From RI-92 sp037384645 (lineage in GTDB: Bacteria; Pseudomonadota; Gammaproteobacteria; UBA6429; Thiohalophilaceae): a DNA stretch of 64,000 bases. Shown here in pieces: positions 55,963-64,000 of this stretch. Numbering within the stretch: position 1 is the first letter of the stretch; the number at the start of each line of letters is the position of its first letter. Made by a program: the position numbers and the translations under genes. The notes under the pieces are model-generated. The model searched no databases. It saw only the letters and a program-made list of their open reading frames with translations, and was not told the DNA's origin. The DNA lies in assembly GCA_037384645.1 (NCBI GenBank), contig JARRNT010000005.1, positions 1 through 64,000 of the forward strand, read 5' to 3'.

Positions 55963-56820
55963 ATGGATATCGATCAGGCCAGAACCTTTCTGGCCATCAC
56001 CGCGCATGGCAGCTTTCTTGAGGCCAGCAAGCACCTGCATCTCACCCAGTCGACCATCAGCGCCAGGATTCAGCGCCTGGAGGAAGAACTGGGAACCCGG
56101 CTGTTTGTGCGTAATCGATCAGGTGCCAGCCTGACGGTTGCCGGTCGCCGTTTTATTGATTACGCCAAGCGCCTGGTACTGACCGCCGACCAGGCGCGTG
56201 ATGACATTGGCCTGCCGGAAAGTTACCGCGCCAGCCTGCGGGTCGGCGGGCGGATAGCCTTGTGGGAGGGGTTCCTGCCGCAATGGGTCGGCTGGATGCG
56301 CCAGCAGGCTACCGATGTGGTGATCCACAGCGAAATCGGCTTTGAAGAAGACCTGATGCAACACCTTATCGAAGGCAGTATCGACATTGGCCTGATGTAC
56401 ACGCCGCGCCACACGCCGGGATTGATCGTGGAACACCTGTTCGATGAAACCCTGGTGCTGGTGAGCACGCGGTCCGACGACCAGGCTCCGGGAGATGACT
56501 ACATATATATAGAGTGGGGACCGGGATTCTATGCCCAACATGCCCAGAGCTATCCGGATCTGGCAAGGCCCTCCCAGCTGGCCAACATCGGCTGGCTTGG
56601 CATCCAGCTCATGCTGACCAATGGCGGCAGTTGTTTTTTACCTGCACGCATGGCCGCGCCTTTTATTGAATCGGGGCAATTGCATCGCGTCGCCGATTCA
56701 CCGCGCTATGTCCACCCGGCCTATATGATTTTCCCGCGGGAGAGCGACAATCCGGTAATGGAGCAGGCGGTTAGCGGCCTGCGCGAACTGGGTGAACGCG
56801 AACGCCGCCGGACAACCTGA
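55963..56820 (+). CDS. LysR-family transcriptional regulator
   Basis: 285 residues from ATG with GGAGG eight bases upstream. The winged helix-turn-helix has ARTFLAITAHGSFLEASKHLHLTQSTISARIQRLEEELG; the effector domain (about 90-280) is type-2 PBP-like. No obvious divergent target gene; the neighbour on the opposite strand is the small membrane protein at 55518-55823. Effector unknown. Confidence 0.92.
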   Translation: MDIDQARTFLAITAHGSFLEASKHLHLTQSTISARIQRLEEELGTRLFVRNRSGASLTVAGRRFIDYAKRLVLTADQARDDIGLPESYRASLRVGGRIALWEGFLPQWVGWMRQQATDVVIHSEIGFEEDLMQHLIEGSIDIGLMYTPRHTPGLIVEHLFDETLVLVSTRSDDQAPGDDYIYIEWGPGFYAQHAQSYPDLARPSQLANIGWLGIQLMLTNGGSCFLPARMAAPFIESGQLHRVADSPRYVHPAYMIFPRESDNPVMEQAVSGLRELGERERRRTT

Positions 56821-56971
56821 GAATCGACCTGCTGACAACGATGTATTGCGCGAAGCCCACCCTGCATCATGACAGACGACTGCACAAATCATCATTTTTC
56901 TTTTTGCTGCATAATAACCCGCCTGATTGCTTGTCAAACCCCCATCTGGACTTGTTTGAGGAGCATGCAGC

Positions 56972-57295
56972 ATGAACCGAGTAAAACAATTACTGGCAGA
57001 ATGGTCACAGTCCGGCCAGGTCCGGCCACTGGTCAAAACGCTCAGTATTGAAGTCAGTGCCACAGATTACGCCAGGGCGCGAGCCCTTGCCGAACTCTAT
57101 AATCATCGCAGCGAACAACAGATCATGAGTGAATTATTCTCGGCCATGCTCGACGAGGTCGAGGAGGCCTTGCCCTATCTTCCGGGCAAGATGGTTGTCG
57201 CCGAAGATGAATTCGGTGACCCGGTGTTTGAGGATATCGGCCTGTCCCGCAAGTTTGAACAACTTGTCCATAAATATGGCAAAGCCAATACCTGA
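56972..57295 (+). CDS. small protein of unknown function
   Basis: 107 residues, acidic, helical appearance (ATDYARARALAELYNHRSEQQIMSELFSAMLDEVEEALPYLPG). RBS GAGGAG lies upstream. No domain recognised; no signal peptide. Confidence 0.7.
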   Translation: MNRVKQLLAEWSQSGQVRPLVKTLSIEVSATDYARARALAELYNHRSEQQIMSELFSAMLDEVEEALPYLPGKMVVAEDEFGDPVFEDIGLSRKFEQLVHKYGKANT

Positions 57296-57342
57296 CACTA
57301 AAACCACAGGGGTATAGCAGATGTTTCGCTTTTTTAGGTCGT

Positions 57343-57900
57343 TCAGGAACCGCGGATGCCGCTGCCGCGGGTCATGGCCTGCATCCTGTCCATACTGGAG
57401 CTGACATAGACCAGTTTATCGTGGCCGATCTGTAACAGGCGCCAGAACAGGATATTACCGCTCGCTTCACCCGGATAGCTGCTCTTGCTGATCAAAAGCA
57501 TCAGGATCTTGTTTTTTTCCTGCCACCTGCCGGAAAAGGCCCAATCCTGCGAGGCATTGCCTGCCTTGATCCGGTAATCGTAAGTAAAACGATGATGCTT
57601 TTTCAGGTCGAGTATGGCGTGGATACGGTAACCCGAGTCATCCGCGCTATTAACCATGTTCCACTTGCCAATCATGGACTGGCGCAGGCCTGGCAGCTGG
57701 CCGGGTTTGATATTGCTGTATTTGTCGTACTGGCTGGTTTTGGCAATGATACCAGCGCGGAACTGGCTCCAGTCACTGATCAGGGCAGTAATCGGCTGGG
57801 CCGAGCTTTCCACCCTGGCTTCCCTTGCCTTCGCATAAGACGGATTAATATGCGTCAATACAGCCAGGAGCGTGATGCCAAATATTACCTTTCTCATCAT
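57343..57900 (-). CDS. exported protein of unknown function
   Basis: 185 residues with a signal peptide (KVIFGITLLAVLTHINPSYA). A beta-rich domain follows (GKWNMVNSADDSGYRIHAILDLKKHHRFTYDYRIK, DWAFSGRWQEKNKILMLLI), which resembles lipocalin-like or SH3-like outer folds in general pattern. No family match claimed. Confidence 0.72.
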   Translation of the reverse strand: MMRKVIFGITLLAVLTHINPSYAKAREARVESSAQPITALISDWSQFRAGIIAKTSQYDKYSNIKPGQLPGLRQSMIGKWNMVNSADDSGYRIHAILDLKKHHRFTYDYRIKAGNASQDWAFSGRWQEKNKILMLLISKSSYPGEASGNILFWRLLQIGHDKLVYVSSSMDRMQAMTRGSGIRGS

Positions 57901-58039
57901 CCACCTCGCTTTGACCTGGTCTCAGCTACGGGTCATCTCTATGACAAGAAGATAACTTGCTGCGTTCAGTCAAAATCCCGCGCAAAACATGCAACAACCT
58001 GTTCGCGACCTCCTGATTCGACCTGCAGGCGAACGATGC

Positions 58040-58687
58040 CTAGTCCCGGCTGAATTGCCAGTGGCTGTAATCGATCATGGCACCATTATGAAACACCGCT
58101 TTATAAAATTGCAGGCCGTCATTTTTCAGCACGAACTGCCTGACCGTCTCCAGGCTTAACACGGTATTCCCCGAGCCTTTGCCAAACTCGCGCCGAAACC
58201 CGGTGCGCAATGCGGTCTGGGTCCTGAACCTGATGCCGCCGTCATAAAATTGCATCAGCGCCAGATCGCCCTCGCCGGTGACCTGTAAATGCCGGTCATT
58301 GCGGGTCACTATGAAGTGATAACTTGTGCTCACACTATTGCGTTTATCGTAGATGCTGAAATCAAACTGATAGGCGTTACCGTTGCGGTGAACGCGCAAT
58401 TTCAGCTCTTCCGGTGCCCTGACAGGAACGCTGTCATTACCGCCAGTCATGACGCAGGCCGTCGATTTTCCTGAACCCTGCCACTGACCTTCAAGCCGGG
58501 CAAAAAAGCCAAACACCCTGTCCTGCAGATGTCGTGGTAAAGGCTGAGAGGAGACAGGGGCCCAGACGCTATTGGAATCGCGCAGATTAGGCGACTGACT
58601 CTGGCAATCTGCGGCCAGGGCGTGGGTTGCGATACCTGTACAGGCCAGGAATAACAACGCTACCAGATTAATTTGCTCAAATCGCAT
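58040..58687 (-). CDS. exported protein of unknown function
   Basis: 215 residues from the ATG, with GTG two codons earlier. Signal peptide LVALLFLACTGIATHALA. The body is beta-rich (RVFGFFARLEGQWQGSGKST, NAYQFDFSIYDKRNSVSTSYHF, DLALMQFYDGGIRFRTQTAL), like a secreted calycin-type fold. Neighbours on the same strand are also exported unknowns. Confidence 0.72.
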   Translation of the reverse strand: MRFEQINLVALLFLACTGIATHALAADCQSQSPNLRDSNSVWAPVSSQPLPRHLQDRVFGFFARLEGQWQGSGKSTACVMTGGNDSVPVRAPEELKLRVHRNGNAYQFDFSIYDKRNSVSTSYHFIVTRNDRHLQVTGEGDLALMQFYDGGIRFRTQTALRTGFRREFGKGSGNTVLSLETVRQFVLKNDGLQFYKAVFHNGAMIDYSHWQFSRD

Positions 58688-58903
58688 CGACACAGCCCGC
58701 GCATTGTCCCGGCAGATATTTCGGGATCAAAAAAGGAGTGCATGGTGTGATAAGCCGCGACACCGTGCCCATATACCACCTATAGACACACAGAATGGTG
58801 TTCTGGTTCTGTAGGCGATAAACAAAGCGGCTGAAAGAACCCGCTACACCTGGTCGTCGACAACCAAACTGGATATGCTCGTGTTGTCCCCAGCGCTGTT
58901 CGC

Positions 58904-59206
58904 TCAGTCGTCCACGTCCAGCTCATCGTCCTCAGGAAAATACCAGACAAATTCACCGATCAAGGCCTCATCCACCTGGCTTTCTGCCTGGCACAGCTCA
59001 TCGATTGTAAGCAGCTGACCGCCATCATCGTCCAACAGGGCCTGCGCAATCAGTTCCTCGCGAACCCTGGCCAGCGCCGCCTGATGTGCAGTTGCTTCAT
59101 CCTCGGCATCCACGTACAGGGTGCGAGTGAAATCAAGTAATTGCGCTTCATCATCGACGACAAACTGGAAATTTTCTCCGACGACCGTTGCCTTGAATGC
59201 GGGCAT
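58904..59206 (-). CDS. small acidic protein of unknown function
   Basis: 100 residues, rich in Asp/Glu/Ala, predicted mixed alpha/beta (TATVVGENFQFVVDDEAQ-like start, ATAHQAALARVREELIAQALLDD helix). AGGAGG precedes the ATG. No family recognised. Confidence 0.68.
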   Translation of the reverse strand: MPAFKATVVGENFQFVVDDEAQLLDFTRTLYVDAEDEATAHQAALARVREELIAQALLDDDGGQLLTIDELCQAESQVDEALIGEFVWYFPEDDELDVDD

Positions 59207-59420
59207 GCTTCCTCCTTCCTGTTTTTATTCTGTTTTTGTTTTGACCTGAACCTTCATGCGGGATCCAGCGCAGGCTGAGTATTTTGTTATCTATATATAT
59301 TACATATTCCGCCTTGATTAATGTGGCTAGGTGCACGTTTTGATCATGTGCCGAGAGTAATGGCTTGCTATCCATTGCTGCGGGGCAATCAGTGTACCGT
59401 GTGAACGCGCAGCGAGGCGG

Positions 59421-60359
59421 CTAGTCCAGTTGACGGCCAGGTATGACAGACTCGGGTACCGGTGCTGATTGTCGGCGGCTGGCCAGCCAGCCAAACAGGG
59501 ACAGCAGACCCAGTCCGATACCGATGAGCAGGATCCCGATGATCTCGTCAGGCCGGAACTGTTCGCTCAACATCAGGCGCGAAGACACAATGGCAACGAC
59601 CGGTGTCCCCAGTACCGACAGGCCGGCTTCCCAGGCGGGAATACGGTCAAGCGTATAAAACCACAACCACCAGCATAGGGCCGTGCTCATGACAGCCATA
59701 TAGGTCAGAATGCCCAGATAGGAAAGATTCCAGTGGGTCGGGTGCTCGGGGATGACCATGGCCAGCAGCCACAAGGCAGCTGCACCGAACAACATCTGCC
59801 AGGTCGTTAACGCCAGCAAATCGACCTGCTCTTGCTGACGCAATCGTTTAATCAGAATCGTACCGACCGCCCAGCACAAGGCCGCCATGATGCCCAGAAA
59901 TTCGCTCAGGATACTGGCGTGCAGGTTCCAGGGTTCAATGATTAACACCAGCCCGGTCAGGGTACTGATTGCTGCCAGCCACTGCTGACCGCGGATTCGC
60001 TCACCCAGGATCGGCCAGGCCATGAGCAGGGTCCAGATTGGCATAGTAAACACCAGTACCGCGGTCTTGCCGGCGCCACCTGCCACCAGCGACCAGGTTT
60101 GAAACAGCATAAAACCGGTTACCTGCACCAGGCCGATAAGCAGGGTCTTGCGCGGCGCGATCAGGCGCATCGGCCTGCCAGTCAATTTAAGCACGGCCAG
60201 TAATGCCAGTCCGCCACCGAGACTGCGTTCAGCGGCAAAGGCAAACGGTGGTGCATAGCTCAGACCTATTTTTGCCACCACCCAGGTATAACCCCATACA
60301 ATTGATAACAGGACCAGCGATACTGCCGGCCACCAGCGCGATCCGCGTTTTACACTCAT
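59421..60359 (-). CDS. EamA-family transporter (DMT superfamily)
   Basis: 312 residues from the ATG of MSVKRGSRWWPAV; a longer 5' form would add 27 polar residues. Ten membrane spans in two EamA repeats (about 8-140 and 150-290) with a cytoplasmic tail. Exports metabolites or amino acids. The TetR gene is divergent, suggesting local regulation. Confidence 0.88.
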   Translation of the reverse strand: MSVKRGSRWWPAVSLVLLSIVWGYTWVVAKIGLSYAPPFAFAAERSLGGGLALLAVLKLTGRPMRLIAPRKTLLIGLVQVTGFMLFQTWSLVAGGAGKTAVLVFTMPIWTLLMAWPILGERIRGQQWLAAISTLTGLVLIIEPWNLHASILSEFLGIMAALCWAVGTILIKRLRQQEQVDLLALTTWQMLFGAAALWLLAMVIPEHPTHWNLSYLGILTYMAVMSTALCWWLWFYTLDRIPAWEAGLSVLGTPVVAIVSSRLMLSEQFRPDEIIGILLIGIGLGLLSLFGWLASRRQSAPVPESVIPGRQLD

Positions 60360-60535
60360 TCGTTTTGGCTGCCCCTGACACCCCGCCTTGCGGCGAGGTG
60401 TGATCAAACTGCAAACAGCAGGCGACCCTGCCCGTTTCAAGGCCTGCCATACTGCCGCAGATTTCGCCGGTATTCAATCGCATTCTTGAGTGATCGTTCA
60501 ATTATGGCTAAAATGTATTAGCAGGAGTAAATGTC

Positions 60536-61117
60536 ATGGCCAGACCCTCACGCTATCGCCGGGAAGACGTGCTTGAAAAGGCAATGCAGGCCTTCTGGAA
60601 TGAAGGCTATAACGCCACAGGTATGGCTGACCTGGTCAGCGCAACCGATATGCGCCCGGGCAGCCTGTATGCCAGCTTCAACTCCAAGCGCGAACTGTTT
60701 CTGGCCAGCATCGATCTCTACGGTCAGCGCAGCGTGGCCAATATCCAGCAAGGTCTGGACAGTAGCGCCTCACCGCTCACCGGGGTTCGTCAACTGTTGC
60801 GCAAGCTGGCCCGCGATACAGTGAGCAAACAGGGCAAACGTAGCTGCTTTCTGGTCAACAGCGTACTTGAGATGGCCCGCCAGGACCCGGCGGTACGTGA
60901 ACGCGTCAATGTGTACTTCCGGCAAATCGAGTCACTGCTGCGACGTAAACTGAAACAGGCCCAGGCCGAAGGCGAGCTGGGTGCTGACAGGGACCCCAGG
61001 GCCATTGCCACGTTTTTGTTAAACAACATCTGGGGACTGCGCGTACTAGCCGGCACCGACCCTGGCCCCAGGCGTGCCCAGGACATCGTCAGGCTGGCGT
61101 TAAGCGTGCTCGATTGA
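60536..61117 (+). CDS. TetR/AcrR-family regulator
   Basis: 193 residues. N-terminal helix-turn-helix (RREDVLEKAMQAFWNEGYNATGMADLVSATDMRPGSLYASFNSKRELFL) and a ligand-binding C-terminal domain resembling TetR_C members with LLRRKLKQAQAEGELGADRDPRAIATFLLN. AGGAG lies upstream of the ATG. It is divergent to the EamA transporter and 59 bases before a small DsrE-like gene, either of which may be a target. Confidence 0.92.
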   Translation: MARPSRYRREDVLEKAMQAFWNEGYNATGMADLVSATDMRPGSLYASFNSKRELFLASIDLYGQRSVANIQQGLDSSASPLTGVRQLLRKLARDTVSKQGKRSCFLVNSVLEMARQDPAVRERVNVYFRQIESLLRRKLKQAQAEGELGADRDPRAIATFLLNNIWGLRVLAGTDPGPRRAQDIVRLALSVLD

Positions 61118-61176
61118 ACCGAATGCCATGCTGGCATTCAAACCTGTTTACGACATCACAACAAAGGAGCGTAATC

Positions 61177-61497
61177 ATGAGCAAGGTTTTAGTCTGGCTG
61201 GCTTCCGGCGAACGCAGCAAACTGATGCCAGGCGTGTTGTGGGGCCTCAATGCCAAGCGCCGTGGCTGGGTCGATGATGTCCGCGTCGTCGTGTTTGGCG
61301 ACAGCGAACAAACCGTCATGAAAGATGATGAATTATTTAACATGGTACAGGAAATCGAAGGCACCATGTTTTGCCGGCACGTGGCGGAAAACCAGGGCAC
61401 GGTCGAACAACTGGAAAGTAAAGGCGCCAATGTCATCTACGTGGGTGAACCCATCGCCAGGGCTATCGATGAAGGCTACACCGTGATCACGTTCTGA
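61177..61497 (+). CDS. small DsrE-fold-like protein
   Basis: 106 residues from ATG with AAGGAG upstream. Alternating beta and alpha elements (KVLVWLASGERSKLMPGVLWGLNAK, VRVVVFGDSEQTV, GTVEQLESKGANVIYVGEPIARAID) resemble DsrE/YchN-type proteins. A cysteine lies in TMFCRHV, not in the usual DsrE catalytic position. Function unknown. Confidence 0.7.
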   Translation: MSKVLVWLASGERSKLMPGVLWGLNAKRRGWVDDVRVVVFGDSEQTVMKDDELFNMVQEIEGTMFCRHVAENQGTVEQLESKGANVIYVGEPIARAIDEGYTVITF

Positions 61498-61631
61498 GCC
61501 CGTCCTTTTGCCTGAACAGGTAATCCTTGTTTGACTGCACTGCCTGTCGAAACTGCCACCGCGTCAGACATTCCATATTTTCTGCACGTGGACATAAGCA
61601 AAAAATCCTCGAATAAACAAAGGGTGAAAAA

Positions 61632-62669
61632 ATGAGAACACTTTTGCTGGGAAACAGCGATCTGAAAGTCACGCACATCTGCCTGGGTACCATGACCTTT
61701 GGTCAGCAAAATACTGAAGCCGAGGCCCACGCCCAACTCGACTTTGCCCTGGATCAGGGTATCAACTTTTACGATACCGCCGAGATGTATCCGGTCCCGC
61801 CGCGGGCCGAAACCAGCAGCCGCACCGAACAATACGTTGGTAGCTGGCTCAAACAACAGGCCCGCGATCAGATTATTCTTGCCACCAAGGCAACCGGTCC
61901 AGGGCGCAGCTTCGACTGGATCAGAAATGGCCAGTTACATTTCACCCGCAAGAATCTTGAACAGGCCCTGCATGGCTCCCTGCAACGACTGCAAACCGAT
62001 TATGTCGATCTTTACCAGCTGCACTGGCCGGATCGTAACGTGCCGTTGTTCGGCGCCTACCACTTCAATCCGGAACAGGAACGCGAGTCTGCACCGCTGC
62101 AGGAGGCGTTGGCCACCATGGCTAATTTTATCGAGGCGGGCAAGGTACGACACTGGGGACTCTCCAATGAAACCCCGTGGGGACTCATGACGATCCTGCG
62201 CCTGGCCGATGAACTCGGCCTGCCGCGTCCGGTGTCGGTACAGAACGCCTACAACCTGTTGAATCGCAACTGGGAAGGCGGCCTGTCGGAAATCGGCTAT
62301 CGGGAGAAGGTTGGCCTGCTGGCCTACTCACCACTCGGCTTCGGCTATCTCAGCGGGAAATACCATGACGATCCCAAAGCCAGCGGCCGGGCCACCCTGT
62401 TCGATGGCTTTACCCAGCGCTACGTGAAACCGAACGTCACCGAGGCGGTCGCGGCCTATGTCGAACTGGCCCGCGCCCACCAGCTGACACCGACCCAGCT
62501 GGCACTGGCCTTCACCTATAACAAGTGGTGCGTCGCCAGCACGATCATCGGTGCCACCTCGATGGATCAACTGCGTGAAAATCTGGAAGCGGACCGGGTA
62601 CAACTCTCGCCTGAACTCAGCGCCGAGATAGAAAAGATCTATTTACAGTTTCCCAACCCGGCGCCCTGA
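61632..62669 (+). CDS. Tas-like aldo/keto reductase (second copy)
   Basis: 345 residues. Same architecture as the protein at 14055: LGTMTFGQQNTEAEAHAQLD, DTAEMY (active Asp/Tyr), LATKAT (Lys) and QLHWPDRN, TSTIIGATSMDQLREN near the C-terminus, ending FPNPAP against YPNPSP. Substrate unknown. Confidence 0.92.
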   Translation: MRTLLLGNSDLKVTHICLGTMTFGQQNTEAEAHAQLDFALDQGINFYDTAEMYPVPPRAETSSRTEQYVGSWLKQQARDQIILATKATGPGRSFDWIRNGQLHFTRKNLEQALHGSLQRLQTDYVDLYQLHWPDRNVPLFGAYHFNPEQERESAPLQEALATMANFIEAGKVRHWGLSNETPWGLMTILRLADELGLPRPVSVQNAYNLLNRNWEGGLSEIGYREKVGLLAYSPLGFGYLSGKYHDDPKASGRATLFDGFTQRYVKPNVTEAVAAYVELARAHQLTPTQLALAFTYNKWCVASTIIGATSMDQLRENLEADRVQLSPELSAEIEKIYLQFPNPAP

Positions 62670-62869
62670 TACGACACACTGTCATCCCATGATCTGCCGT
62701 GGCGTGAATGCACCACGGCATTTTGTTGACACTTGTATAACAAATGCCAAACTAGAATAGTTGTCCGTTACAGCCAAGTCTAGCACTTCGCAAACGTGCC
62801 AGCGCATGTTCGCAATTCATTAACACTTGCTAATATTAGCGACAGGCGGTCATCGGCAAGAGACCGTGC

Positions 62870-64000
62870 TTATTTGCCGGCACGGGTCGATTGCAGATCA
62901 AATCCACCTTCACCACTGATCCAGGTATCGCGGTCGCGGATGATCGCCTGCACCGGTAACTGGGCACTGCTGACCTTGACGTTACCGGTTTTACGCACCG
63001 CGGTCCCGATCGCCACCAGTTCGATCAGGCCCGAGCCCAGTTCAACGATATACGTTTTGATCCCCACGACTTCATCCGCCTGCAGGCTGGCGGCCTCGGA
63101 CCTGAGTCGATCAAACACGTGTTCGCGCGCATCATAGACCAGTGTCGTCAGATCGCTGATTTCGCCCCTGACCAGGCCCTTGAACATGGCCTTGAGGCCA
63201 CCAATGGCACCCAGGGAATAAACCGAGGTTGAAATCAATAACTTGATTGGGACATAACCCAGGCTGGTCATCGCCCATAGCTCCTCACCGGTCAGGTCAC
63301 TGGTCACCGGGCTTGCACTGGTTTCTGACGGCAACTGGGGATGACGGGTCGCCGTCCCGGTCATGTACATTTCGTGTACGCCGTTGAACTGGCTGATATT
63401 GGTACGCACACCGACCACCGCGTTGGCGCCGGCACGCTTTGCCTGTGCAACCAGCCGTTCCAGGGCATGATGGCGGGTGGCATTGAACACGTCGCTGAAT
63501 TCCTTGATCTCACCCCGGATCATGGTTTTGAGTGCGCCGGTAATACCGCGCACCGCGCCAACGGAATAGGCAATATTGCCAAACACGAATTGCATGGGTT
63601 GATAACCGGCATCCATGTGACAGAATAATTCCTGGGCATCACCCGCACTGGTAAAGTGGCGCGTGCCACCGCCACCGACAACCCCCGAACCAACAAACAA
63701 AAACTCGGTATTCCCCGCCAGGCTGCGTAACTCCGAGCTGACACCGACGACACCGTGCACGCCCTCCTGGACGGCCTCATCGACCATGCGCTTAAAGGCG
63801 GCTTCGCGACCATCGTGGATCGTCGCGGTGATCTCCGGCACTTCGCCCCCCAGTACGCCACGAAACGCCGAGGTCAGGCTGCCCATAAAACCCATGGACT
63901 GAATGCTGTTGCCGACTACCACGCCGGACGGACGCAAACCTTTTAACTGCATGCAATAGATTTCGTTACCGGACAGACCGGTCACGCTTGGCTGGCTCAT
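62870..64000 (-). CDS. protein with three YbjQ-like domains
   Basis: 376 residues; the first visible codon is an ATG at the window edge, and an earlier start outside cannot be excluded. Three repeats of about 105-115 residues share VVG(V/I) and GEIxxx / DARExx features typical of the YbjQ/DUF74 fold (NAVVGVRTNI, DEVVGIKTYI, GVVGVSSEL). The family is called heavy-metal binding with weak evidence. Function unknown. Confidence 0.82.
   Translation of the reverse strand: MSQPSVTGLSGNEIYCMQLKGLRPSGVVVGNSIQSMGFMGSLTSAFRGVLGGEVPEITATIHDGREAAFKRMVDEAVQEGVHGVVGVSSELRSLAGNTEFLFVGSGVVGGGGTRHFTSAGDAQELFCHMDAGYQPMQFVFGNIAYSVGAVRGITGALKTMIRGEIKEFSDVFNATRHHALERLVAQAKRAGANAVVGVRTNISQFNGVHEMYMTGTATRHPQLPSETSASPVTSDLTGEELWAMTSLGYVPIKLLISTSVYSLGAIGGLKAMFKGLVRGEISDLTTLVYDAREHVFDRLRSEAASLQADEVVGIKTYIVELGSGLIELVAIGTAVRKTGNVKVSSAQLPVQAIIRDRDTWISGEGGFDLQSTRAGK

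Noticed and set aside
59151..59375. 74-codon minus-strand frame overlapping the small acidic gene
   Set aside because: Overlaps a gene with a strong AGGAGG ribosome site in another frame; no domain.

Overview
The window reads as chromosomal sequence from a moderately GC-rich gammaproteobacterium. It is probably a draft scaffold, because a run of 110 N lies at 27488-27597. The gene order tlpA-aroQ-accB-accC-prmA-(DUF3426)-dusB-fis-purH-purD is typical of Gammaproteobacteria. A proteobacterial phosphoribulokinase (prkB), a c-type cytochrome/DUF302 locus, two-Trx-fold exported proteins and FNR/FixLJ-type regulators fit a respiratory, perhaps chemolithoautotrophic, Chromatiales-like organism. That placement is inference: no RuBisCO, sox or rRNA gene is present. 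I saw no tRNA, rRNA, CRISPR array, insertion sequence or phage gene.

Region 1 (1-18.3 kb) is mostly housekeeping: the end of a TlpA thioredoxin, 3-dehydroquinase, the biotin carboxyl carrier/biotin carboxylase pair of acetyl-CoA carboxylase, a KefB-like antiporter, PrmA, a zinc-ribbon DUF3426 membrane protein, DusB-Fis, the purine genes purH and purD, PrkB, a FIST sensor protein, an aldo/keto reductase, a HIT hydrolase, a double cyclic-nucleotide-binding (CNB) protein fused to rhodanese, and a YbaK-like/HDOD protein.

Region 2 (18.3-31.3 kb) holds a Rieske ferredoxin, a YjbQ protein, a lysine-tailed HU-like protein, a HAD hydrolase, a YfaZ outer-membrane protein and a second double-CNB protein. 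It then has an unusual trio: a rhomboid protease with a long C-terminal helical-repeat domain, convergent with a B-box zinc-finger membrane protein that carries what looks like the same C-terminal domain, followed by a Ycf46-like AAA+ ATPase. After the assembly gap come a CbiX-like protein, two tiny overlapping reading frames, a HEAT-repeat lipoprotein, a cysteine-less Rrf2 regulator and a CDF metal transporter.

Region 3 (31.3-46.2 kb) is rich in envelope and signalling genes: DUF2244, a gamma-glutamylcyclotransferase fold, an NMT1-like binding protein, three PilZ proteins in a row, and an ECF sigma/anti-sigma pair followed by an acidic exported protein and a TPR/beta-barrel protein. Next are an FKBP isomerase, a DUF302/diheme cytochrome-DUF302 operon facing an exported double-thioredoxin protein, a DUF2892-CHAD fusion, a patatin, SlyX and a small zincin.

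Region 4 (46.2-64 kb) contains a SleB-type hydrolase, a second rhomboid, a radical SAM protein, FNR, a CBS-pair protein, a FixL/FixJ-like two-component system, a PAS-GGDEF diguanylate cyclase, a series of small exported or unknown proteins, LysR and TetR regulators, an EamA transporter, a second Tas-like aldo/keto reductase and a triple YbjQ-domain protein at the right edge. A palindromic FNR-type box (TTGACCCAGGTCAA) lies between the histidine kinase and a small membrane-protein gene. The strongest candidates for undescribed biology are the rhomboid/B-box/AAA trio, the ECF-sigma envelope cluster, the DUF302-cytochrome redox locus, and several domain fusions (DUF2892-CHAD, CNB-CNB-rhodanese, YbaK-HDOD).
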